Source of the DNA: Methanosarcinales archaeon
GTDB lineage: Archaea > Halobacteriota > Methanosarcinia > Methanosarcinales > Methanogasteraceae
Assembly (NCBI GenBank): GCA_012961645.1
Contig: DTYY01000265.1
Span: 1-5,148, forward strand
Reading direction: 5' to 3'
DNA: 5,148 bases
Shown here one piece after another: positions 1 to 5,148 of the stretch (its first letter is position 1; the number at the start of each line of letters is the position of its first letter). Position numbers and translations under genes: made by a program. The notes below the pieces were generated by a model that had not been told where the DNA came from, ran no database searches, and saw only the letters and a list, made by a program, of their open reading frames with translations.

Positions 1-1
1 T

Positions 2-841
2 ACTTCGCACCCGCTCATAGAAGTGCCAGCCGGTCTTCACAAAGAGAGCAGGTTCCTCAGCCTTTGTGATGGTGATGATGTCACCTGCATGCACTGGCTG
101 CTTGTGCTGCCCATCGATCACGATAGCGGCGCCATCGAAGGCATGTATCGGCTCAACTATGATCTCGCTGTCGGCGCAGACCACCCATGGTCTCGATGAC
201 AGCTTGTACGGCGCAAGCGGTACGATGATTACGCCGTCCACCATTGGATCGACGATTGGACCTCCCGCGCTCATTGCATAGGCGGTGGAGCCTGTCGGCG
301 TTGCGATGACGATGCCATCAGCGCGCAGTTTATCGAGTTCGTGATCATCCACCAGAATGCGGAACGCAAACATCTTGGCAGGCGGTGTTGTGACGATCAC
401 AGTCGTCACGATCACCGCTTCATTGGTGGCGTATGGTAGGAGATCTCCGTTGACGTGGATCGCAAGCCGCATCCGCTTCTCAACCCGGAAATCGGCTAAA
501 ACCTCATCTATCGTTGCAAACGCGTTTTTTGGTGTGGCATCCGCGAGAAAACCGACCGCACCAAAATTAACTCCGAGAATAGGTATCTGTTTCTTGAGTT
601 TCTGGATGGTGCGGAGGATTGTGCCGTCCCCCCCGATGACGATCAGGAGATCAGCCCGTATCTCCTCTATGGGTACGCCACCTGTTCCGAGTCCAGAGGC
701 GGTGTCGCGATCGAATATAATCTTCTCAATCGATGGTTTCGATTCGAGATGACTCTGTATGCGCCCTGCCAACCTGATTGCGTTGGGTTCGTCATACCTC
801 GAAACGATTGCCGCACTTTTTACGATCTCGTCTGTTCTCAC
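2..841 (-). CDS. nadK: NAD kinase (ATP/polyphosphate-dependent), partial at its C-terminus
   Basis: Phosphorylates NAD to NADP in the cytoplasm, the only route to NADP. The window holds 280 codons and the frame is still open at the left edge, so only a short tail is missing. The family signatures appear in order: an N-terminal IVSRYDEP strand at residues 12-19, the nucleotide-binding GGDGT loop at 70-74 with catalytic Asp72, GVNFGAVGFLAD at 90-101, the Asn-Glu pair at 140-141, the DGIVIATPTGSTAYAMSAGG block around 175-194, and a late IDGQ at 242-245. The start chosen is GTG at 841. An in-frame TGA lies five codons upstream, and a GAGG ribosome site (852-855) sits 10 nt before the GTG. A TTG at 844 is 7 nt from the same site and is the alternative. 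It lies 161 nt downstream of the cytochrome gene on the same strand, but a terminator-like hairpin intervenes, so a separate transcript is likely. The identification is secure; the start is less so. Confidence 0.95.
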   Translation of the reverse strand, partial: MRTDEIVKSAAIVSRYDEPNAIRLAGRIQSHLESKPSIEKIIFDRDTASGLGTGGVPIEEIRADLLIVIGGDGTILRTIQKLKKQIPILGVNFGAVGFLADATPKNAFATIDEVLADFRVEKRMRLAIHVNGDLLPYATNEAVIVTTVIVTTPPAKMFAFRILVDDHELDKLRADGIVIATPTGSTAYAMSAGGPIVDPMVDGVIIVPLAPYKLSSRPWVVCADSEIIVEPIHAFDGAAIVIDGQHKQPVHAGDIITITKAEEPALFVKTGWHFYERVRS

Positions 842-925
842 CAAAAGAACGCCTCACTGACATACTTGAGCGAGCGCATCACATTAGCCTTTTGTCATGT
901 GTTGCCTTGGATTGAAAGAAGACCT

Positions 926-962
926 GAAAATAAAAATTGACCCCGCCGGATGTTGCCGGCGG
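926..962 (-). terminator. Hairpin plus U-rich tract after the cytochrome gene
   Basis: Read on the minus strand, a perfect 7-bp GC stem (CCGCCGG / CCGGCGG) closes a 6-base loop. It is followed by a tract with runs of five and four T. It starts 40 nt after the cytochrome stop codon and ends about 85 nt before nadK. Archaeal termination depends mainly on the T tract, so the hairpin may stabilise the 3' end rather than cause release. It argues that the two minus-strand genes are separate transcripts. Confidence 0.6.
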
Positions 963-1002
963 AAATCAAAAACCATATCGTAGATCGCAAAGATCGCACC
1001 CT

Positions 1003-1947
1003 TTAGATCGGTGCATGCCCGTTCTTGTGACAGGTCATACAGTCAACGTCCACAACGATATCCTTGTGCGCGTCGGCATGGCAGTCAATGCATGCCCTTG
1101 CTCCAACGTGCTCGATGTGACAATCGGTGCAGTTCAGATCCGCATGTCTGGTCGGATATTTGATGAACTCGTCCTTAGTGTCTTCGTGGCACAGCATGCA
1201 CTGCTCGCTGGTCACGATCGCACCGAACTTGATCACTGTTGGAGCATGTGGGTTGTGACATGTCAGACAGTCTGATAGTCCTGATCCGTGTTCAAGCCCA
1301 TGGCAGTCCAGGCATGCCATGGATTCTCCATGATCCTTGTGACAGGAGTAGCACCCATCTCCGATCAAAGGCGCATCATAGCTGTACGTTGTTGGACTCA
1401 GCTTCTGGCGCAGAGCCGCGTAACTGGTGTCCTTTGTCGCATGTCCGCCACCGGATGTGGCAAACTCGGTGTACTGGGTCACATGGCAGTCAGCACAGCC
1501 ATAACTGGTGTCTGCGGTGTGGGCAGGATGACAATCCCTGCAGCTGCCCTCTACCGGCTCGCTTTCATGCTGGTAGTCTCCATGGCACACCACGCACTCT
1601 GCATACATCGGCGCAACAGGTGTGTTGTGGCAGCGTATGCATTCGGAAGGTATCATGCCCTCATGCAGTTGCACGCTCTCATGTGCCTCCGCGTGACAGT
1701 CTGCACAGTCTCGCAGATACCCTTCGGAACATGGTTTTGCGCGTTCGCCTCTGTGCTCGGGAACAAACGCATTGAAGATACCAGGCCATGCACCTGTCCC
1801 TGCCATCTCCTGGGTGAATTCAGGATTGTGACAGCCACCACACTGCTGCATCTCGATCGATGCATCCGAATCAAAGACGATGATCGAGATGATGACCAAC
1901 CCAAGAACCAGCAACATCAGCACGGCAAAGAATTGGGTTTTGTTCAT
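1003..1947 (-). CDS. Membrane-anchored 13-heme c-type cytochrome
   Basis: Predicted electron carrier outside the cell membrane. The 314-residue product has one N-terminal hydrophobic segment (about residues 6-24) after MNKTQ. There is no lipobox and no clean cleavage site, so it may be a signal anchor. Everything after it is hydrophilic and carries 13 CXXCH heme sites at residues 36, 81, 103, 118, 136, 151, 199, 212, 227, 250, 273, 286 and 303 (first Cys of each). Many extra histidines could supply the distal ligands for bis-His hemes. Two wider gaps (41-80 and 156-198) suggest two or three heme clusters. Cys73 is an extra cysteine outside any heme site. The ATG at 1947 has a GAGG site (1956-1959) 8 nt upstream. 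Such proteins occur in metal-reducing and anaerobic methane- or alkane-oxidising archaea, where they pass electrons outward. The exact partner cannot be told, and no cytochrome maturation genes are in the window. Confidence 0.93.
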   Translation of the reverse strand: MNKTQFFAVLMLLVLGLVIISIIVFDSDASIEMQQCGGCHNPEFTQEMAGTGAWPGIFNAFVPEHRGERAKPCSEGYLRDCADCHAEAHESVQLHEGMIPSECIRCHNTPVAPMYAECVVCHGDYQHESEPVEGSCRDCHPAHTADTSYGCADCHVTQYTEFATSGGGHATKDTSYAALRQKLSPTTYSYDAPLIGDGCYSCHKDHGESMACLDCHGLEHGSGLSDCLTCHNPHAPTVIKFGAIVTSEQCMLCHEDTKDEFIKYPTRHADLNCTDCHIEHVGARACIDCHADAHKDIVVDVDCMTCHKNGHAPI

Positions 1948-2061
1948 GGTATGTTCCTCAACATTATCATAAGATGATAATTAAACCACATCAAATTCCT
2001 ATAAATATGTTTCGGCGTTTGCCACCAGATTGAAATGATGCTGCTCGCAAATATGCTAACA
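1948..2061. promoter_or_regulatory. Divergent promoter between the cytochrome and gins51
   Basis: The AT-rich stretch between two divergent starts. On the plus strand TATAAATA (2000-2007), preceded by TCC, is a good archaeal TATA box. It predicts transcription starting near 2029-2031, just before the ATGs at 2035 and 2038. On the minus strand the candidates are the same AT block read backward (ATATTTATAGG) or TTTAATTAT near 1976-1984. The cytochrome has a GAGG ribosome site (1956-1959); no such site precedes gins51. Whether the two promoters overlap and compete cannot be decided from sequence. Confidence 0.55.
1964..1980. promoter_or_regulatory. Perfect inverted repeat, possible operator
   Basis: TTATCAT-AAG-ATGATAA: 7-bp arms that are exact reverse complements around a 3-base centre. 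It lies 16 bases upstream of the cytochrome ATG and just before its GAGG site, inside the divergent promoter. The size and position suit a dimeric helix-turn-helix regulator such as an archaeal Lrp or ArsR type. In RNA it could also form a weak AU-rich hairpin at the head of the cytochrome leader. No regulator gene is present in the window. Confidence 0.4.
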
Positions 2062-2745
2062 ATGGATTTTGAAGAACTGCGCAACATCCTGAAACAGGAG
2101 CAGAAACAAAAACTCGCAAAACTCGAGCCCGACTTCTATGAGAACGTGCGCATGTATCTTGATGGGCTCCACGAGGAGCAGAAAACAGCATCTGGTAGAG
2201 AAGCCCAGTTCCTTGCCGACGAACTCGAGACAGCGAGCGATCGTCTGCAACGCATCTTCAAACTGCGTATCGGAAAGATCGTCAATCTTGCATCCTTGAG
2301 CATAATGGGGGAGATTGGCGGCGTCAAGCATGACATCGATATGATGACGCCGATTGAGCGTGACATCTATGATTCGGTGCTTGGCGCGGTGCGACAGGGC
2401 TGGAATGCGGTTGAGCAGGTGATCGCTGGTGAGCCGGTTACATCGGTTACATCAGCCAAACCGGCTACACAGGTCGGACATGTCGAGTCTGGCACGGTGC
2501 CGGAAGAGGCAGCCAGCAGACCAGCCGAAGATGCAGGAGAGGTTGGAGCAGTGAATCCCGGCACACCGGATGGTTACACGGTCGTCCGCGTGCTCAAGAA
2601 CATCCCAACCTTCGTTGGCACGGATGGCTGCCATTATACCCTTGCAAAGAACGATGTGGTGACGCTGCCTGACCTCCATGCAAAGGTGCTGTGCAAGCGA
2701 AGAGCAGTGTCTCCGGTTGAGATACCTTCTCCCGGGTTCGGTTGA
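2062..2745 (+). CDS. gins51: Archaeal GINS complex subunit Gins51
   Basis: Subunit of the GINS complex, which joins the MCM helicase and the Cdc45/GAN-RecJ protein in the archaeal replisome. Of the 227 residues, about 1-120 form the helical A domain (start MDFEELRNILKQEQ, then KLEPDFYENV at 20-29, then RIGKIVNLASL near 69-79 and MTPIERDIYDSVL at 95-107). Residues about 122-170 are a flexible linker rich in Ala, Thr, Pro and Glu. Residues about 172-216 are the beta B domain (VVRVLKNIPTFVGTDG, then YTLAKNDVVTLP, then AKVLCKRRAV). A-then-B is the Gins51 (Sld5/Psf1) order, not the Gins23 order. The start was chosen because family members begin with a similar Met-acidic helix. ATGs at 2035, 2038 and 2053 are in frame, and the first two would suit a leaderless message from the TATA box at 2000-2007. 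No partner replication gene lies in the window. Confidence 0.92.
   Translation: MDFEELRNILKQEQKQKLAKLEPDFYENVRMYLDGLHEEQKTASGREAQFLADELETASDRLQRIFKLRIGKIVNLASLSIMGEIGGVKHDIDMMTPIERDIYDSVLGAVRQGWNAVEQVIAGEPVTSVTSAKPATQVGHVESGTVPEEAASRPAEDAGEVGAVNPGTPDGYTVVRVLKNIPTFVGTDGCHYTLAKNDVVTLPDLHAKVLCKRRAVSPVEIPSPGFG
2436..2453 (+). repeat. Two tandem copies of a 9-bp unit in the gins51 linker
   Basis: GGTTACATC occurs twice in direct contact and encodes the Val-Thr-Ser, Val-Thr-Ser stretch of the Gins51 linker. The unit length preserves the frame. It fits slippage or short duplication in a tolerant linker. Confidence 0.6.
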
Positions 2746-2750
2746 GATCA

Positions 2751-2888
2751 ATGCCGGATGATGCTGGCGACTTGGGGGGACTTCAAAGCATGATGGTTTG
2801 CCCCAGATGTTCACGACACTTTTTCTGGTCAAGTCGAAGAATGCCCAAGCAATCACCGCATCATTGGAAGGTGATAACACCATCCTGA
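2751..2888 (+). CDS. Small CxxC (zinc-ribbon-like) protein, putative
   Basis: A 45-residue ORF (MPDDAGDLGGLQSMMVCPR...) that begins 5 nt after the gins51 stop, a spacing typical of a co-translated downstream gene. Residues 17-20 are Cys-Pro-Arg-Cys, the usual first knuckle of a zinc ribbon. A basic, aromatic stretch follows (HFFWSSRRMPKQS), then Pro-His-His-Trp at 36-39. In common archaeal mini zinc ribbons a second CxxC falls roughly where the two histidines are. The metal site could therefore be C2H2-like, or the second knuckle may have been lost. ATGs at 2790 and 2793 in the same frame are alternative starts giving 31-32 residues. No strong ribosome site is seen; the upstream GAG is weak. 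A competing plus-strand frame (2807-2917) overlaps its end. No function is assigned. The claim that it is a real gene rests on position and the CxxC motif. Confidence 0.42.
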   Translation: MPDDAGDLGGLQSMMVCPRCSRHFFWSSRRMPKQSPHHWKVITPS

Positions 2889-2987
2889 TCAACGTCCCCT
2901 CCCAAGCTCGATTCTGACCAGCACTGCCTTTCTTCACCCGCTCAATAAACCTTCTGACCCAAATTCACACCACTATCGGGCACGATT

Positions 2988-4727
2988 TCATGCAAACACC
3001 CCGAACGTATGCTTTCGCTCGACCCAGTCGCCATCGCTGTCAGTATCGAACCCATCAGTCCGCCGCTGCCAGGATAACCCCTCTGTCGAACGCATGTAAG
3101 CGATGCTTCGATCAACCACCTCGCCATCATGATACAGCAACACCTGCCCGCCGCTGTTATCGAGTTGTATCCCTTTCGTCAGATAATATCCATGCACTTC
3201 GATCGTTGTGCCCGGCGGAATTTCGTGCGTGTTACCGTCTTCGTTCCTGAGAACCCAGCCGCCGATGTCAACCGGCTCATCGCCACAGTTGTACAGTTCG
3301 GTGGTCTCGTTTCCGCGATCAGCCCCTATCGGATTTGGCATCAGTTCGTTTATGACGATCCTTGCGGTGAATGCGGGTGTGGGTGTATGTGTGGGGGAGG
3401 GCTCTGGTTCAGCCGCACATAGATCCACAACCATGAGCAGAAAATCCTGATCTCTGAAGTTATCGGACGGATCCCGGCATGTCACACGTACGCTATGCTG
3501 CCCTGTCTGAAGCGGATTGTCTGGATCGAAGAGGGCTCCTCTCATATCGTCGTTGCAGATGATGCTGCCAGGGATCAATCCGTGGTAGGGACCGATCACC
3601 GATATGCGCAGCGTCGAAATATCGATTCGTTCATCGAAAGAGATGACAATATCATCGTTTGTACCGATTGGATTGCTGAAAAGCATTATTTCAGGAGGTG
3701 TTCTGTCAGGAATCGAATTTTCCTTCCCGGGCGTGCCGATGCGCCCGCATTCGTATCCGAGTGATGTGTACCAGTTATCCGGGTTTGCACCGTTTTCCAG
3801 AGAAATTCTCTCCATGGACTGCCCGACATCATCGTTCTTCCCGGCAAACCAGCTTCCATCACGGTTTACGACATCGATCCTCTTTGAGACCTGAGGAAAT
3901 CCATCGAATAGCTGCAAAACCTCTCCATCATTTTTCAGGGTTAGATTTGCGATCTGATCAGGTTCGCATGTTAATGCACCCCTTTCTGCGATCAGGTAAT
4001 AACCATGCGAAGGTATGATTGCGCCTGGCTTGATGGTCACCTCGATGCTGTCGTTTGCCGTACCATCACCTCTGGTGATCGTCCAGTTCTCGATGCTGAT
4101 GGTGCGGTCGAGCGTGTTATATAGTTCGATGTACTCAGCCTCGTCCCACATCACCTCGCCGATCACCACGTCCCACAGCATCGGGTCGTGTGTATGCCGG
4201 GTGAGCGGTGTTTGGGAGGGGATGGGTGTGGGGGTAGGAGCAGGAGTGGCTACTGCATCAGTCCTCGCTGCGGCTACGGGTGCCATCGTGTGCAAAGCCA
4301 CGCGATCAAGGTCGGAATCACAGATTTCGACCGTGAGATCGAGCAAACACTTCCGGGTCCCTGGCAGCGTCCTTTTCTGATCTGCCTGCACCGCAGATTC
4401 CATCGAAGACGTTGTTACCCAGAAAGAGACATATTTCTCGGTGCCTGGAGACGCAAACACCTCGAGATCGTACGTTCCTGACGTTGTGATCTCTGTGGCA
4501 CCGCACGTCCTGTCCCCAATCTTTGCGAGGATGGTGGTGTGTTCGGGTGCAGGAGCCTTATTTATGCTCAGATTTCCATAGAAGCGGAAGGAATCGATCT
4601 GCGCACCCGCTTCACGATTGAGATGGTTGGCAAATGCGACGATCACGATCACCATGACTGTCGCAATGCAGATTATGATGCCGATTCTCCGCGTGTCGCG
4701 CGCGATCATGGCATATTGATCGGGCAT
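2988..4727 (-). CDS. Surface-anchored protein with two lamin-tail domains and an SbsA-like Ig domain
   Basis: Predicted cell-envelope protein, 579 residues. A short basic N-terminus precedes one membrane helix (about 14-34); the rest should lie outside. A beta domain follows (about 42-136; motif FRFYGNLSINKAPAPEHTTI, seen in archaeal surface proteins). Next come a Pro/Thr spacer (159-175) and lamin-tail domain 1 (about 186-336, with YIELYN, ISIENWTI, PSHGYYLIAE and a closing GTPG). An Ig-like domain of the SbsA/Big_5 type spans about 341-436 (TPPEI start, VISFDE, PLQTGQHSVRVTCRD). A second Pro/Thr spacer (440-451) leads to lamin-tail domain 2 (about 455-579, with TTELYNCGDEPVDIGGWVL and VHGYYL). 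It ends in an Asp-rich DTDSDGD (561-567) that may bind calcium. The ATG at 4727 directly follows an in-frame TAG, so no longer start exists. An ATG at 4709 would give a shorter basic head. No ribosome site is evident. Lamin-tail domains are found in secreted adhesive or nuclease-associated proteins; the ligand is unknown. No sortase-type tail is seen. Confidence 0.85.
   Translation of the reverse strand: MPDQYAMIARDTRRIGIIICIATVMVIVIVAFANHLNREAGAQIDSFRFYGNLSINKAPAPEHTTILAKIGDRTCGATEITTSGTYDLEVFASPGTEKYVSFWVTTSSMESAVQADQKRTLPGTRKCLLDLTVEICDSDLDRVALHTMAPVAAARTDAVATPAPTPTPIPSQTPLTRHTHDPMLWDVVIGEVMWDEAEYIELYNTLDRTISIENWTITRGDGTANDSIEVTIKPGAIIPSHGYYLIAERGALTCEPDQIANLTLKNDGEVLQLFDGFPQVSKRIDVVNRDGSWFAGKNDDVGQSMERISLENGANPDNWYTSLGYECGRIGTPGKENSIPDRTPPEIMLFSNPIGTNDDIVISFDERIDISTLRISVIGPYHGLIPGSIICNDDMRGALFDPDNPLQTGQHSVRVTCRDPSDNFRDQDFLLMVVDLCAAEPEPSPTHTPTPAFTARIVINELMPNPIGADRGNETTELYNCGDEPVDIGGWVLRNEDGNTHEIPPGTTIEVHGYYLTKGIQLDNSGGQVLLYHDGEVVDRSIAYMRSTEGLSWQRRTDGFDTDSDGDWVERKHTFGVFA
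3375..3401 (+). other. G-rich, possible G-quadruplex motif (spacer 2 of the surface protein)
   Basis: Four G runs (3375-3377, 3381-3383, 3393-3397, 3399-3401) separated by loops of 3, 9 and 1 bases. It is the template strand of the second Pro/Thr spacer of the surface protein. The 9-base loop makes it weaker than the motif at 4214-4234. Confidence 0.35.
4214..4234 (+). other. Canonical G-quadruplex motif (spacer 1 of the surface protein)
   Basis: Four G runs of 3, 4, 3 and 5 bases with loops of 1, 2 and 3 bases. This meets the usual rule for an intramolecular quadruplex. It lies on the template strand of the surface-protein gene, opposite ACC/CCC codons of the first Pro/Thr spacer. It could slow RNA polymerase or be a simple by-product of Pro codon choice. 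Confidence 0.5.
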
Positions 4728-4783
4728 CTACTACTTGTATGTTGCGGAAAAGGAGGGTTTTGGGACGAAATTCACTGATGCCT

Positions 4784-4987
4784 TTACCTGCGCCAGTCAG
4801 GCACCACATCTTTCAAGATCTCAAGATGGCTCACCTTCTGAACATCGTGTGCTACAAGCTTCAACCCAAGTCTCAGTCTCTCATCCGCCGAATCAAGTCG
4901 TTTCCCAAAGCGTGCGCGCCAAATCGGCGCTTCACTATTGAATTGACCATTTCCGATATCGAGCGTACATGATACTCTTATAACCAC
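4784..4987 (-). CDS. Possible short protein or gene remnant of unknown function
   Basis: A 67-codon frame starting at GTG 4987 (VVIRVSCTLDIGNGQF...) and ending ...LKDVVPDWRR. It lies on the same strand as the surface-protein gene and stops 56 nt before it. About a third of the codons begin with G, a coding-like bias. The opposing plus-strand frame over the same bases has much less of this. The frame stays open about nine codons above the GTG until a TGA, so it might also be the tail of a broken gene. No ribosome site, membrane segment or known motif is seen. It may simply be upstream leader sequence. Confidence 0.27.
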   Translation of the reverse strand: MVIRVSCTLDIGNGQFNSEAPIWRARFGKRLDSADERLRLGLKLVAHDVQKVSHLEILKDVVPDWRR

Positions 4988-5148
4988 TTCTGCGGATCTT
5001 TCCAGGGCAAGAAATCACCCAAATGGCGCAAATCAATTGTAGCTCTGGCTAAGCATTTGTTTATTTGATAAAACAAACAAGCTTTTCCTTCACGCAATCA
5101 AGATTTTTTTTGTACTAAAGGGTAGACTTCATAGAGTGCATCAATTAA
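4988..5148. other. Right-end stretch without a recognised gene
   Basis: Together with 4728-4987 this makes 421 bases without a confident gene. On the minus strand one frame is open from the right edge to a TGA at 5098-5100 and reads LIDALYEVYPLVQKKS. That could be the very end of a neighbouring gene but is too short to claim. A run of eight T lies at 5104-5111 on the plus strand, with no plus-strand gene ending there. No tRNA or other RNA gene was seen. Confidence 0.4.
5051..5084. repeat. AT-rich interrupted dyad
   Basis: AAGC-A-TTTGTTT, 8 bases, AAACAAA-CAA-GCTT. A 7-bp inner stem and a 4-bp outer stem are offset by a small asymmetric bulge. It sits in the gene-poor right end. It could be a regulator site or a weak RNA hairpin; its symmetry gives no strand preference. 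Confidence 0.4.

Noticed and set aside
628..634. Run of seven C in nadK as a possible frameshift
   Set aside because: It encodes the intact GGDG loop, and the frame is continuous and conserved on both sides.
66..752. Plus-strand open frames at 66-281 and 357-752
   Set aside because: They lie opposite the NAD kinase gene, whose motifs are unambiguous; their translations show no family features.
1003..1947. Tandem CXXCH sites considered as a DNA repeat array
   Set aside because: The spacing between sites is irregular (13 to 48 residues) and the intervening DNA is not repeated. This is protein-level heme-site repetition, not a nucleotide repeat or CRISPR.
1239..1977. Long plus-strand frames (1239-1775, 1288-1977) across the cytochrome
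   Set aside because: Antisense shadows of the CXXCH-rich coding strand. Their Cys and His richness comes from the repeated heme-site codons.
2452..2937. 161-codon minus-strand frame overlapping the 3' end of gins51
   Set aside because: More than half is antisense to the clearly coding Gins51 B domain and linker. The free part (MVLSPSNDAVIAWAFFDL) looks protein-like but has no start signal or recognised motif.
3604..4018. Plus-strand frames within the surface-protein gene
   Set aside because: Antisense to the lamin-tail and Ig-like domains; no motifs of their own.
4739..4972. Plus-strand 77-codon frame with a perfect AGGAGG nearby (4751-4756)
   Set aside because: The AGGAGG lies inside the frame. 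It is 21 nt from the next ATG (4778) and only about 3 nt from an in-frame TTG (4760), both poor spacings. Codon bias is weaker than on the opposite strand.

Overview
The window looks archaeal, from a euryarchaeon that makes many c-type cytochromes. The evidence is a Gins51-type replication factor with helical A domain followed by beta B domain, an archaeal-style NAD kinase, a TATA-box promoter, and a surface protein built from lamin-tail and SbsA-like Ig modules. A 13-heme cytochrome c beside these genes fits anaerobic methane- or alkane-oxidising lineages (Methanophagales/ANME-1, Syntrophoarchaeum-like) or Archaeoglobales. That lineage guess is inference, because no marker gene here settles it.

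Layout from left to right. Positions 841 to 2 (minus) hold an NAD kinase that runs off the left edge and lacks only its last residues. A GC-rich hairpin with a following U-rich tract (926-962, minus) separates it from the gene upstream. Positions 1947-1003 (minus) encode a membrane-anchored cytochrome with 13 CXXCH sites. Its start faces the replication gene across a compact divergent promoter (1948-2061) that contains a TATA box and a perfect 7-bp inverted repeat. Positions 2062-2745 (plus) encode Gins51. Five bases after its stop begins a small ORF (2751-2888) with a CPRC motif, too short for most gene callers. Positions 4727-2988 (minus) encode a 579-residue cell-surface protein convergent with it. 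Its parts are one membrane anchor, a beta domain, a Pro/Thr spacer, a lamin-tail domain, an Ig-like domain, a second Pro/Thr spacer and a second lamin-tail domain. The right end (4728-5148) holds no confident gene. It contains one possible short minus-strand reading frame (4987-4784) and an AT-rich dyad (5051-5084).

The genes do not form a single pathway. Two are housekeeping genes (NADP synthesis and replicative helicase assembly). Between and beside them lie two cell-envelope genes, for extracellular electron transfer and for surface architecture. No mobile element, CRISPR array, tRNA or rRNA was seen. The most useful second-look items are the 13-heme cytochrome with its shared promoter, the small CxxC gene behind Gins51, and the two-LTD surface protein.
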